Below are positions 54,108 to 63,838 of a stretch of 64,000 bases of DNA, piece after piece. The stretch is taken from the NCBI GenBank assembly GCA_019112875.1, contig DXIO01000036.1, positions 1-64,000 on the forward strand, in the 5' to 3' direction. Positions within the stretch are counted from its first letter, which is position 1. Each line of letters opens with the position of its first letter. Position numbers and translations under genes: made by a program. This DNA is from Candidatus Aquabacterium excrementipullorum (GTDB taxonomy: Bacteria > Pseudomonadota > Gammaproteobacteria > Burkholderiales > Burkholderiaceae_C). The notes beneath the pieces were generated by a model, which was not told the DNA's origin, ran no database searches, and was given only the letters and a program-made list of their open reading frames with translations.

Positions 54108-54764
54108 ATGACAGTCAATGACATCCTGAAAATGATGTTGGTGTTCGTTCATTTCTTTGCCAGCGCAGTCGCCGTGGCCACGATCTTGCGAACGGATTTC
54201 CTCATCCTCTCGTACTACACCAGCCCATTGACGCGCAAGGCCGTGGATCGCATCCACAGCGCCAAATCCGTGGTGAGTGCATCGTTGACCGTGCTGTGGG
54301 TTTCAGGGGTTGCCATCTGCGTGCAGGGCTACCTGAGCGATCCCGCCTATCTGTTGAACCAGAAGCTGTGGCTCAAGGTCATGGTGGTGCTCACGCTTAC
54401 CGCCAATGGCTGGTTCCTGCACCGCTTTGCATTCGATGCCATCCGCCGTGGTGCGCGCCTGTGCGATGCGATGCCGCATCAACGCGCCACCCTCGTGTTG
54501 ATGGCCAGTGTCAGCTCCACCAGCTGGATCTTCGCGTGCTTCCTGGGCATTGCCCGGGCGCTGAACAACAAGCACAACTTCGCCGGATTGCTCAGCCTCT
54601 ATCTGCTGATGCTCGGCGTGTCGCTGGTGGCCTCGTTGGTGTTGACGAACCTGCTGGGGCGAGTGGCTCGTGGCGGCTCGCGTGATGCGCAGCGCTGGCA
54701 GGCTCGGGTCAAGGCGCTCAAGCACCGATTGGATGCGGGGCAGGAGAGTGAGCTGCAGGTGTGA
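54108..54764 (+). CDS. Membrane protein of unknown function
   Basis: The 218-residue protein has about five hydrophobic segments (about 8-28, 52-75, 87-105, 125-145, 155-180) and a basic C-terminal tail. VHFFASAVAVATILRTDFLIL and the polar TRKAVDRIHSAKSVV are the most distinctive parts. I do not recognise a family with certainty; it resembles small membrane proteins related to the CopD/DUF2214 kind. The ATG at 54108 follows AGAGG. It is followed by tRNA-Leu on the opposite strand. Confidence 0.7.
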   Translation: MTVNDILKMMLVFVHFFASAVAVATILRTDFLILSYYTSPLTRKAVDRIHSAKSVVSASLTVLWVSGVAICVQGYLSDPAYLLNQKLWLKVMVVLTLTANGWFLHRFAFDAIRRGARLCDAMPHQRATLVLMASVSSTSWIFACFLGIARALNNKHNFAGLLSLYLLMLGVSLVASLVLTNLLGRVARGGSRDAQRWQARVKALKHRLDAGQESELQV

Positions 54765-54785
54765 TTTGGCGTAGCCCACTGCGCA

Positions 54786-54877
54786 TGGTGCCCCGGGCCG
54801 GGATCGAACCGGCACGCCCCTTTGCAGGAAGCGGCGGATTTTAAGTCCGCAGTGTCTACCAATTTCACCACCGGGGC
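54786..54877 (-). tRNA. tRNA-Leu (UAA)
   Basis: Read leftward from 54877 the acceptor GCCCCGG pairs with CCGGGGC before an encoded CCA. The anticodon loop is CTTAAAA (anticodon UAA) between CGGA and TCCG. A long variable arm, as in class II tRNAs, is present, and the T-loop reads GGTTCGATCC. Length is 92 bases with CCA. Confidence 0.97.
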
Positions 54878-54923
54878 ACGGGCCACAGTGTAGCGGCCTC
54901 AGCATGAAAAATTTCTGGCTGAC

Positions 54924-54953
54924 TTGCGAAGCGGCTTTAAAGTGATGTATAGT
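54924..54953 (+). promoter_or_regulatory. Promoter of the tRNA-Gly/tRNA-Cys unit
   Basis: TTGCGA (54924-54929) and TATAGT (54948-54953) are 18 bases apart, about 70 bases before the tRNA-Gly 5' end. Confidence 0.6.
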
Positions 54954-55029
54954 CTAGGTCTTCGCTGATCACTGCTTGCAACAAGGCAAGTTGCTCAAAA
55001 AAGAGTGGTGAATCGTTGTGCGAAGGCAT

Positions 55030-55105
55030 GCGGGATTAGCTCAGTTGGTAGAGCGATACCTTGCCAAGGTATAGGTCGAGAGTTCGAGCCTCTTATCCCG
55101 CTCCA
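55030..55105 (+). tRNA. tRNA-Gly (GCC)
   Basis: The acceptor GCGGGAT pairs with ATCCCGC before encoded TCCA. The anticodon loop is TTGCCAA (anticodon GCC). The D-loop and T-loop (GAGTTCGAGCC) are canonical. Length is 76 bases with CCA. Confidence 0.97.
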
Positions 55106-55117
55106 GCTTCTTCAAAA

Positions 55118-55149
55118 GGGAAGCCAACGCCAAGTTGGCTTCCCTTTTT
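55118..55149 (+). terminator. Intrinsic terminator between tRNA-Gly and tRNA-Cys
   Basis: GGGAAGCCAAC (55118-55128) pairs with GTTGGCTTCCC (55134-55144) around a 5-base loop, followed by five T. Confidence 0.88.
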
Positions 55150-55195
55150 CATCACAGGCCCGATTTCTGCTCGGGAATGTGAAAGCGGCTTCAGA

Positions 55196-55269
55196 GGCGC
55201 GGTAGCAAAGCGGTTATGCAACGGATTGCAAATCCGTCTAGCCCGGTTCGACTCCGGGCCGCGCCTCCA
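55196..55269 (+). tRNA. tRNA-Cys (GCA)
   Basis: The acceptor GGCGCGG pairs with CCGCGCC before encoded TCCA. The anticodon loop is TTGCAAA (anticodon GCA) between GGA and TCC. Length is 74 bases with CCA. A terminator precedes it, so it needs read-through or its own promoter. Confidence 0.96.
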
Positions 55270-55345
55270 TCTCCCCCAAGATCTCTTTGTTGATGGCCGA
55301 TCAGCGCGGCATGTTGGCCGCGCCCTGCTGGCGTGTGGTGGTGTT

Positions 55346-55375
55346 GCGACACAAAGATGTGCGGGCGGCTACAAT
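55346..55375 (+). promoter_or_regulatory. Candidate promoter of the thrS attenuator
   Basis: GCGACA (55346-55351) and TACAAT (55370-55375) are 18 bases apart. Transcription would start near 55382, about 90 bases before the leader peptide start. The 377 bases between tRNA-Cys and thrS hold only this promoter, the leader peptide and the attenuator. Confidence 0.5.
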
Positions 55376-55471
55376 GGGGCATCGCGCCGTTTCGCCACAC
55401 CGTGGGTGTGTGATCCAAGCATCTGGCGGCGCTCTTTGCATCGGTAAGGAACGGGGAAAGGCATTCTGGTT

Positions 55472-55519
55472 ATGACACCGCGAACTTCGACCACCACCTT
55501 CACCTCGACCGAGGTCTAG
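55472..55519 (+). CDS. Threonine-rich leader peptide of thrS
   Basis: The open frame encodes 15 residues, [15 protein letters not shown], and ends at TAG (55517-55519). Seven of 15 codons are Thr (ACA, ACT, five ACC), three of them consecutive. GGGGAAAGG ends ten bases upstream of the ATG as a ribosome site. Placed between a promoter and a terminator ahead of the gene for threonyl-tRNA synthetase, it looks like the sensing element of a ribosome-mediated attenuator: shortage of charged tRNA-Thr would stall the ribosome in the Thr run. Confidence 0.75.
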   Translation: MTPRTSTTTFTSTEV

Positions 55520-55527
55520 TCGGCTGG

Positions 55528-55569
55528 CCGCTGCTTTCGCATTCCTTTCCTCCTTATCAGAAAGCGCGG
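55528..55569 (+). promoter_or_regulatory. Antiterminator stem of the thrS attenuator
   Basis: CCGC-T-GCTTTC (55528-55538) can pair with GAAAGCGCGG (55560-55569): 10 base pairs with one bulged T and a 21-base loop. It uses the left arm of the terminator, so the two structures exclude each other. The upstream arm begins 9 bases after the leader stop codon. GCGAA inside the leader (55480-55484) could pair with TTCGC (55536-55540) when no ribosome stalls. Confidence 0.6.
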
Positions 55570-55587
55570 CACCTACCGCGCTTTTTT
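55561..55587 (+). terminator. Attenuator terminator before thrS
   Basis: AAAGCGCGG (55561-55569) pairs with CCGCGCTTT (55576-55584) around a 6-base loop and is followed by a run of T to 55587. It lies 60 bases before the thrS start. Confidence 0.88.
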
Positions 55588-55646
55588 GTTGTCTGCGCAT
55601 CCCGACCTCGTCCAATCGCCTTCATATACCCAACAGGTTGAACACC

Positions 55647-57566
<1,920 letters not shown>

Positions 57567-57573
57567 GGCGGGA

Positions 57574-57609
57574 GCGTGCTTTGCCTGTGCCGTAAAGGCC
57601 AAAGCACGC
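57574..57609 (+). other. Long hairpin in the thrS-infC spacer
   Basis: GCGTGCTTTG (57574-57583) pairs with CAAAGCACGC (57600-57609), with an inner CCT/AGG pair. No T run follows, so it is not a normal intrinsic terminator. It lies in the infC 5' leader and may be a processing or translational control element. Confidence 0.5.
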
Positions 57610-57691
57610 GCCAGCCGGCATTGTCTGGGTGCGTGAACATTGTTAACTGGTGCGGTTGCCGCCGGGCGGCCGTGGCCTGAAGGAATTCGAC

Positions 57692-58240
57692 ATCGCTAAC
57701 TTCTTTGACCGCCGTACGCGCAATGATGAGCGCAAGCATCGGCTGAACCGTGAAATCACTGCGCCTGAAGTCCGTCTGAACGGCATGGAGAACGAACCCC
57801 TTGGCATCGTCAGCATCCAGGACGCCCTGCGCATGTCTGCCGAGGCCGATGTGGACCTGGTTGAGATTTCCGCCACGGCGGATCCTCCTGTTTGCCGCCT
57901 GATGGACTACGGCAAGTTCAAGTACCAGGAGCAGAAGAAGGCGCACGACGCCAAGCAGAAGCAGAAGGTCATCGAAGTCAAGGAAGTCAAATTCCGTCCC
58001 GGCACGGACGAAGGCGACTACCAGATCAAGCTGCGCAACCTGCGCCGCTTTTTGGAAGATGGCGACAAGGGCAAGGTCACGCTGCGTTTCCGCGGTCGTG
58101 AGATCACCCACCAGGAGCTGGGCATGCGCCTGCTCGAGCGTGTCCGTGATGACCTGACCGATGTCTCCGTCGTCGAGAACATGCCCAAGCTGGAAGGGCG
58201 CCAGATGATCATGGTGCTCGGCCCGAAGAAGAAAAAGTGA
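57692..58240 (+). CDS. infC: Translation initiation factor IF-3, ATC start
   Basis: From the ATC at 57692 the protein has 182 residues, starting [21 protein letters not shown] after the initiator (the core is [15 protein letters not shown]). AAGGAA lies seven bases upstream of the ATC, which is a much better ribosome site than any before the in-frame GTG at 57650. Rare start codons (AUU, AUC, AUA) are a known feature of infC and allow IF-3 to repress its own translation. [19 protein letters not shown] and [15 protein letters not shown] are family motifs. It is the first gene of infC-rpmI-rplT. Confidence 0.93.
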   Translation: MANFFDRRTRNDERKHRLNREITAPEVRLNGMENEPLGIVSIQDALRMSAEADVDLVEISATADPPVCRLMDYGKFKYQEQKKAHDAKQKQKVIEVKEVKFRPGTDEGDYQIKLRNLRRFLEDGDKGKVTLRFRGREITHQELGMRLLERVRDDLTDVSVVENMPKLEGRQMIMVLGPKKKK

Positions 58241-58437
58241 TGCAAAGACGGCTTCGGCCGTCGTAGAATGTCAGCTTCGCCCAAAATTGCTTTGGACGAA
58301 AGACACCGGGCAGGCGGTTTGGTCATCGCCTGCCACGGACGAGTGCAAAAACCAAGCACTTGATAAGTTTCTGGGGGCCATCAAGACGCGGAGCAGTTTC
58401 GCGGCGCCTGGCAGGAACAACGTAAAAGGAGCAGAAC
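58241..58437 (+). other. infC-rpmI leader with hairpins
   Basis: A GACGGC/GCCGTC stem with a TTCG loop (58247-58262) follows the infC stop, then a -10-like TAGAAT (58264-58269) and an AGTGC/GCACT hairpin (58342-58360). In E. coli the rpmI leader binds L20 for autorepression; this spacer could play that role. I see no ORF in it. Confidence 0.4.
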
Positions 58438-58641
58438 ATGCCCAAAATGAAGACCAAGAGCAGCGCGAAGAAGCGTTTTCGCGTGCGTCCGGGTGGTACC
58501 GTCAAGCGCGGTCACGCCTTCAAGCGCCACATCCTGACCAAGAAGTCCACGAAGACCAAGCGCCAACTGCGCGGCGTCGCCAACGTGCACGAGACCAACC
58601 TGGGCCACATCGCCCAGATGCTGCCTTTCGCCGGCCTGTAA
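58438..58641 (+). CDS. rpmI: 50S ribosomal protein L35
   Basis: The 67-residue basic protein has the L35 signature [20 protein letters not shown] and [16 protein letters not shown]. It is assembled early into the 50S subunit. The ATG follows AAAGGAGC. The gene lies between infC and rplT in the usual order. Confidence 0.98.
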   Translation: MPKMKTKSSAKKRFRVRPGGTVKRGHAFKRHILTKKSTKTKRQLRGVANVHETNLGHIAQMLPFAGL

Positions 58642-58711
58642 TCGGCTGCCGCGAATCGCAACAACCGTCTCGAATTTCTGGTTTTAGGTATCAACGCCGA
58701 AGGAGTCACTC

Positions 58712-59071
58712 ATGCCTCGCGTCAAACGTGGTGTAACAGCCCGCGCTCGTCACAAGAAAGTTCTCGCCCTGGCCAAGGGTTTCCGTGGTCGCCGCAAGAA
58801 CGTCTATCGCATCGCCAAACAGGCGGTCATGAAGGCAGGCCAATATGCCTACCGTGACCGCCGCGCCAAGAAGCGCGAATTCCGTCGCCTCTGGATCGCT
58901 CGTATCAACGCCGGTAGCCGTGCACTGGGCCTGACTTACAGCAAGCTCATCGCCGGTATCAAGAAGGCGTCGATCGAGATCGACCGCAAGGTGCTGGCTG
59001 ACCTCGCCGTCAACGACCCCGCTGCTTTCGCCAGCATCGTTGAAAAGGCCAAGGCTCAACTGGCTGCTTGA
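58712..59071 (+). CDS. rplT: 50S ribosomal protein L20
   Basis: The 119-residue basic protein starts [20 protein letters not shown] and shows [19 protein letters not shown] and [20 protein letters not shown], all standard for L20. Besides its assembly role it represses rpmI-rplT translation in E. coli. A terminator follows 82 bases after the stop, immediately before pheS. Confidence 0.98.
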   Translation: MPRVKRGVTARARHKKVLALAKGFRGRRKNVYRIAKQAVMKAGQYAYRDRRAKKREFRRLWIARINAGSRALGLTYSKLIAGIKKASIEIDRKVLADLAVNDPAAFASIVEKAKAQLAA

Positions 59072-59094
59072 TTTTTTCAAGCGGGCAGCAAAAG

Positions 59095-59199
59095 ATGCTG
59101 CTCCGGCCCACGCCGGCCGAGGTTCACCCCTCGGACGGCCAGGCCGGTGACTCAAAGGCCAACGGTTCGTTGGCCTTTTTTTTCGACACAAGACCATGA
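59095..59199 (+). CDS. Small ORF crossing the terminator and overlapping the pheS start
   Basis: An ATG at 59095 opens a 34-residue frame ([15 protein letters not shown]... ending AFFFDTRP) whose TGA overlaps the pheS ATG (ATGA). Its three consecutive Phe codons are the T run of the terminator at 59154-59183. pheS lacks a clear ribosome site of its own, so coupling to this frame would help explain its translation. Its own ribosome site is weak. It may be a regulatory ORF for phenylalanyl-tRNA synthetase or a chance reading of the leader. Confidence 0.35.
   Translation: MLLRPTPAEVHPSDGQAGDSKANGSLAFFFDTRP
59117..59134 (+). other. Leader hairpin upstream of the pheS terminator
   Basis: CCGAGG (59117-59122) pairs with CCTCGG (59129-59134) around a 6-base loop, with further GGCC blocks on both sides. 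It precedes the terminator by 20 bases. Confidence 0.45.
59154..59183 (+). terminator. Intrinsic terminator between rplT and pheS
   Basis: AAAGGCCAACG (59154-59164) pairs with CGTTGGCCTTT (59168-59178) around a 3-base loop, followed by T to 59183. It ends 12 bases before the pheS ATG, so it must limit read-through from the ribosomal protein operon into pheS. Confidence 0.92.
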
Positions 59200-60245
59200 A
59201 CGACCAGCCAAGCGACCTGCAGGCCCTGGTGCAATCGGCCCAGGAAGCTTTCGCCGCAGCCCTCACGCCCGCCGACCTCGAGAACGCCAAGGCGCGTTTC
59301 CTGGGCAAGTCCGGCAGCGTGACCGAACTGCTCAAGGGCATGGGTGCCCTGAGCCCCGAAGACAAGAAGACCCGGGGCGCGGCCATCAACCAGGCCAAGC
59401 AGCAGGTCGAGGCAGCCTTGAACGCTCGCCGCCAGGGTTTGGCCGATGCCGAACTGGCGCAGCAACTGCAGGCCGAAAAGCTGGACGTGACCTTGCCGGG
59501 CCGCCGCCGTGGCGAGGGTGGCCTGCACCCCGTGTCGCTCAGCATCGAGCGCATCGAGGGCATCTTCGGCTCCATGGGTTTCGACGTGGCCGACGGCCCC
59601 GAGATCGAGGCCGATTGGTTCAATTTCACCGCACTGAACACGCCGGAAGATCATCCCGCGCGTTCGATGCACGACACCTTCTACGTCGAGGGCGGCCACC
59701 TGCTGCGCACGCACACCAGCCCGATGCAGGTGCGCTATGCGGTGCAGCATGTCAAGCAACATGCCGATCTGATCGCCAAGGGCGAGCGCATGCCCGAGAT
59801 CCGTGTGATCGCGCCGGGCCGCACTTACCGCGTCGACAGCGACGCCACGCACTCGCCGATGTTCCACCAGTGCGAAGGCCTGTGGATCGGCGAATCGGTG
59901 AGCTTTGCTGACCTGAAGGCGGTGCTGGGCGATTTCTTCAGCACCTTCTTCGAGACGGACGATCTCGACATTCGCTTCCGCCCGTCCTTCTTCCCGTTCA
60001 CCGAGCCCTCGGCCGAGGTGGACATCGCTTTCAGCAGCGGCCCGCTCAAGGGGCGCTGGCTGGAAGTGGGTGGGGCAGGGCAGGTGCACCCCAATGTGGT
60101 CCGCAACTTCGGGCTCGACCCGGAGCAGTACATCGGCTTCGCCTTCGGTTTGGGCCCGGACCGCCTGACCATGCTGCGCTACGGCGTGAACGACCTGCGC
60201 CTGTTCTACGAAGGCGATCTGCGTTTCCTGCAGCAGTTCCAGTGA
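59196..60245 (+). CDS. pheS: Phenylalanyl-tRNA synthetase alpha subunit
   Basis: The 349-residue subunit has an N-terminal coiled coil (about 1-85) and a class II catalytic domain: [57 protein letters not shown], and near the end [13 protein letters not shown] and [22 protein letters not shown] (each seen in part). It forms an alpha2beta2 enzyme with PheT. A gene for an alcohol dehydrogenase separates it from pheT. The start codon lies 12 bases after a terminator and has no clear ribosome site. Confidence 0.97.
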   Translation: MNDQPSDLQALVQSAQEAFAAALTPADLENAKARFLGKSGSVTELLKGMGALSPEDKKTRGAAINQAKQQVEAALNARRQGLADAELAQQLQAEKLDVTLPGRRRGEGGLHPVSLSIERIEGIFGSMGFDVADGPEIEADWFNFTALNTPEDHPARSMHDTFYVEGGHLLRTHTSPMQVRYAVQHVKQHADLIAKGERMPEIRVIAPGRTYRVDSDATHSPMFHQCEGLWIGESVSFADLKAVLGDFFSTFFETDDLDIRFRPSFFPFTEPSAEVDIAFSSGPLKGRWLEVGGAGQVHPNVVRNFGLDPEQYIGFAFGLGPDRLTMLRYGVNDLRLFYEGDLRFLQQFQ

Positions 60246-60309
60246 GTGAGTCCCGATCGCCATACCCCAGCGATCGGCCGAACCGTTTGACCAGAGAACA
60301 GAACAAGCC

Positions 60310-61341
60310 ATGAGCACCACCAACATCCGCGCCTGGGCCGCCCAGGAAGCCGCCAAGCCGCTGGTGAATTTCGAATACGACCCCGGCCCGCTGGGCGCCG
60401 AAGAGGTCGAGATCCGTGTTGAGCACAGCGGCCTGTGCCACTCCGATCTTTCGCTGATCGACAACGAGTGGGGCTTCTCGAACTTCCCGATCGTGGGCGG
60501 TCATGAGGTGGTCGGCACGGTGCTGGCGCTCGGCCCGAACACGCGCGGCCTGAAGGTGGGCCAGCGCGTCGGTCTGGGCTGGATGGCCGAATCATGCATG
60601 GCCTGCCGCAGCTGCCTCAATGGCGAGCCGCAGTTGTGCCGTGCGGGCCGCCCGACCATCGTCGGCCACCATGGCGGTTTCGCCGAGCGCGTGCGCGCGC
60701 ACTGGCTGTGGGTGTGCCCGATCCCTGAGGGGCTGGATCCTGCCAAGGCCGGCCCGCTGCTGTGCGGTGGCATCACGGTGTTCTCGCCATTCCTCAACTT
60801 CGACATCAAGCCGACGCACCGCGTCGGCGTGGTCGGCATCGGCGGCCTGGGCCACCTGGCGCTGAAGTTCGCACGCGCCTGGGGCTGCGAGGTCACGGCC
60901 TTCACGTCCAGCGATTCCAAGCGCGATGAGGCGCTGCAACTGGGCGCGCACCAGGTGGTGTCCAGTGTGGACGCCAAGGCCATGAAGCAGGTGGCCGGCC
61001 GTTTGGACATGGTGCTGGTCACCGTGAACGTGATGCTCAACTGGAAGGCGCTGATGAGCACGCTGGCGCCCAATGGCCGCCTGCACCTGGTCGGCATCTT
61101 GCCGCAGCCGATGGAGGTCGAGGCCTTCCCGCTGATCGGTGGGCAGCGTAGCGTGTCGGGTTCGCCCACGGGCTCGCGCCAGGACATCGACACCATGCTG
61201 GAGTTCGCCGCGCGCCACGGCATCGAGCCGCAGACCGAGCACTTCCCGATGAGCCGCATCAACGACGCGCTGGATCACCTGCGCGCCGGCAAGGCCCGCT
61301 ACCGCGTGGTGCTGGATGCCGATTTCGGCGCGGCCGCCTGA
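60310..61341 (+). CDS. Zinc-dependent NAD(P) alcohol dehydrogenase (MDR), inserted between pheS and pheT
   Basis: The 343-residue enzyme has the catalytic zinc ligands in SGLCHSDLSLI and GGHEVVGTV and four structural-zinc Cys in CMACRSCLNGEPQLC. The Rossmann motif is GVVGIGGLGHLALKFARAWG near residue 178. The pattern is that of the cinnamyl-alcohol-dehydrogenase-like group that reduces aldehydes. It is 64 bases after pheS and 43 before pheT, on the same strand, so it is probably cotranscribed. Its GC content and codon use look like the neighbours. Why it sits there is unknown. Confidence 0.92.
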   Translation: MSTTNIRAWAAQEAAKPLVNFEYDPGPLGAEEVEIRVEHSGLCHSDLSLIDNEWGFSNFPIVGGHEVVGTVLALGPNTRGLKVGQRVGLGWMAESCMACRSCLNGEPQLCRAGRPTIVGHHGGFAERVRAHWLWVCPIPEGLDPAKAGPLLCGGITVFSPFLNFDIKPTHRVGVVGIGGLGHLALKFARAWGCEVTAFTSSDSKRDEALQLGAHQVVSSVDAKAMKQVAGRLDMVLVTVNVMLNWKALMSTLAPNGRLHLVGILPQPMEVEAFPLIGGQRSVSGSPTGSRQDIDTMLEFAARHGIEPQTEHFPMSRINDALDHLRAGKARYRVVLDADFGAAA

Positions 61342-61384
61342 CGCCGCCTGAAGAACCGTTTTTCAAGAGATTCCCGAGGATCCC

Positions 61385-63814
61385 ATGCAATTCCCCGAGT
61401 CCTGGCTGCGCAGCTTCTGCAACCCCGACCTCGACACCCGGCAACTGGCCGATTTGCTGACCATGGCCGGCCTGGAGGTGGAGGAGCTGGAGCCCGTGGC
61501 GCCGCCCTTCACGGGCGTGGTCGTGGCCCAGGTGCTCGAGGTGGCCCGCCACCCCGATGCAGACCGCCTGAACGTGTGCAAGGTGGACGCGGGCACCGGC
61601 ACCGTGCTGCAGATCGTGTGCGGCGCGCCCAATGTGCGCCCGGGCATCAAGGTGCCGTGCGCCACCGTGGGTGCCGAGCTGCCTCCCGGCGCCGATGGCA
61701 AGCCCTTCAAGATCAAGCTGGGCAAGCTGCGTGGCGTCGAGAGCCAGGGCATGCTGTGCTCGGCGCGCGAACTGGGTGTCTCGGAAGAATCCAACGGCCT
61801 GCACATCCTGGCCGATGACGCGCCCGTAGGCGAAAGCATCCGCACGCACCTCAAGCTGGACGACACGCTGTTCACGCTCAAGCTCACGCCCAATCTGGCG
61901 CATTGCCTGAGCGTGGCCGGCATCGCCCGCGAGGTGTCGGCGCTGACCGGCGCACCGCTGGTGCTGCCCACCATCGCGCCCGTCAAGCCTGCGATCGACG
62001 ACACGCTGAAGGTGTCAGTGCAGGCGCAGGACCTGTGCGGTCGCTTCGGTGGTCGTGTGATCCGTGGTGTGAATCCTCAAGCCGCGACGCCCGGCTGGAT
62101 GATCGAGCGCCTGGCGCGCTGCGGCCAACGCTCGGTGTCGGCGTTGGTCGACATCTCCAACTACGTGATGTTCGAGCTGGGCCAGCCTTCGCATGTGTTC
62201 GACCTGTACAAGATCCATGGCGGCCTGACGGTGCGCTGGGGCCGCGCGGGCGAAACGCTCAAGCTGCTCAATGGCCAGACCATCACGCTGGACGAACAGG
62301 TCGGCGTGATCGCCGACGATTCGCAGGTCGAATCGCTGGCCGGCATCATGGGCGGCGACGCCACCTCGGTAGGCGACGACACGCGCAACATCTACCTGGA
62401 GGCCGCCTTCTGGTGGCCCAAGGCGATCGCCGGCCGCGCGCGCCGCTACAACTTTTCGACCGACGCGTCGCACCGTTACGAGCGTGGCGTGGATCCGGCG
62501 CCCACGGCCCAGTACATCGAGCGCATCACGCAGCTGATCCTGGAAATCTGCGGTGGCGAGGCCGGCCCTCTGGATGACCAGCAACTGCACCTGCCCGAGC
62601 GCAAGCCCGTGACCCTGCGCCTGTCGCGCGCCCAGCGCGTGATCGGCATGGACGTGTCGCTGGTCGATTGCCAGACCGTGTTCCACCGCCTGGGCCTGCA
62701 CTACACCACGCAGGCGCTCAAGCACGACACGAACCTGATCGTGAACCCGCCGAGCTGGCGCTTCGACATCCAGATCGAAGAGGACCTGATCGAGGAAGTG
62801 GTGCGCGTGATCGGCTTCGACAAGCTGCCCAAGCGCGCGCCCAAGGCCCCGGTGACCAGCCAGGTGCGCCCTGAGCGCCAGCGCGGCCTGTATGCCGTGC
62901 GCCGTGCCGTGGCTGCGCGTGGCTATCAAGAGGCGATCACCTTCAGCTTCGTGGAAGAGCGCTGGGAGCGCGAGCTGGCCGGCAACGCCGACCCGATCCG
63001 CGTGCTCAACCCCATCGCCAGCCCGCTGGCCGTGATGCGCTCCAGCCTGATCGGCAGCCTGGTGGAGGTGCTGCGCCTGAACCTGTCGCGCAAGGCCGAC
63101 CGCGTGCGCGTGTTCGAGATTGGCCGCGTGTTCAAACGGGATGCCTCCGTGCAGGATGGTGATCAGACCGTGGCCGGTTTCGACCAGCCTGTGCGGGTGA
63201 GTGGCCTGGCTTATGGCCCGTCCGATGTCGCGCAATGGGGCACGGCCTCGCGCCCGGTCGATTTCTTCGATGTGAAGGGTGACGTCGAGGCGTTGCTCGC
63301 CCCGCGTCAGCCGCGCTTCGTGGCGGCCGAGCATCCTGCTTTCCACCCTGGCCGTTGCGCCCGTGTGGAGCTGGATGGCCAGGCCATCGGCTTCATCGGC
63401 GAGCTGCACCCCAAGTGGCGCCAGGCCTATGAGCTGCCGCAGGCGCCCGTGCTGTTCGAGCTGGATGCGCAGGCCCTGTCCACCCGTGTGGTGCCGGCCT
63501 TCACCAGCGTGCCCAAGCTGCAGTCCGTCTACCGCGACCTGGCGCTGGTGGTGAACGACGCCACCGCGCACGAGTCGCTGATCAATGCCATCGTGCAGGC
63601 CAGGACGGATGGCCTGGTGCGCGGTGCGCGTCTGTTCGACATCTACAAGCCCAAGACGCCGGTGGCTGGCATCGCCGACAATGAACGCAGCCTCGCCGTG
63701 CGCGTGGAGCTGCGCGATGATGAGCAGACGCTGACCGACGAACGCATCGAAGCCGCCATCGCCGCGGTGATCGACGCCCTGTCGCAAAGCGTGGGCGCCC
63801 GCGTGCGTGCGTGA
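61385..63814 (+). CDS. pheT: Phenylalanyl-tRNA synthetase beta subunit
   Basis: The 809-residue subunit begins [22 protein letters not shown] tRNA-binding (EMAP-like) domain spans about 40-150 ([23 protein letters not shown]), followed by B3/B4 editing domains ([20 protein letters not shown]), the B5 domain near 410-490 and the catalytic-like fold ([28 protein letters not shown], seen in part). The C-terminal anticodon-binding domain holds [12 protein letters not shown]. It is full length and precedes ihfA by 24 bases. Confidence 0.97.
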   Translation: MQFPESWLRSFCNPDLDTRQLADLLTMAGLEVEELEPVAPPFTGVVVAQVLEVARHPDADRLNVCKVDAGTGTVLQIVCGAPNVRPGIKVPCATVGAELPPGADGKPFKIKLGKLRGVESQGMLCSARELGVSEESNGLHILADDAPVGESIRTHLKLDDTLFTLKLTPNLAHCLSVAGIAREVSALTGAPLVLPTIAPVKPAIDDTLKVSVQAQDLCGRFGGRVIRGVNPQAATPGWMIERLARCGQRSVSALVDISNYVMFELGQPSHVFDLYKIHGGLTVRWGRAGETLKLLNGQTITLDEQVGVIADDSQVESLAGIMGGDATSVGDDTRNIYLEAAFWWPKAIAGRARRYNFSTDASHRYERGVDPAPTAQYIERITQLILEICGGEAGPLDDQQLHLPERKPVTLRLSRAQRVIGMDVSLVDCQTVFHRLGLHYTTQALKHDTNLIVNPPSWRFDIQIEEDLIEEVVRVIGFDKLPKRAPKAPVTSQVRPERQRGLYAVRRAVAARGYQEAITFSFVEERWERELAGNADPIRVLNPIASPLAVMRSSLIGSLVEVLRLNLSRKADRVRVFEIGRVFKRDASVQDGDQTVAGFDQPVRVSGLAYGPSDVAQWGTASRPVDFFDVKGDVEALLAPRQPRFVAAEHPAFHPGRCARVELDGQAIGFIGELHPKWRQAYELPQAPVLFELDAQALSTRVVPAFTSVPKLQSVYRDLALVVNDATAHESLINAIVQARTDGLVRGARLFDIYKPKTPVAGIADNERSLAVRVELRDDEQTLTDERIEAAIAAVIDALSQSVGARVRA

Positions 63815-63838
63815 CGGCCAAGGGGAGGGCCAGGAGAC

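Noticed and set aside
57650-57691. GTG start for infC at 57650
   Set aside because: No ribosome site precedes it and the extra 14 residues are not typical of IF-3; the ATC at 57692 has a strong site.
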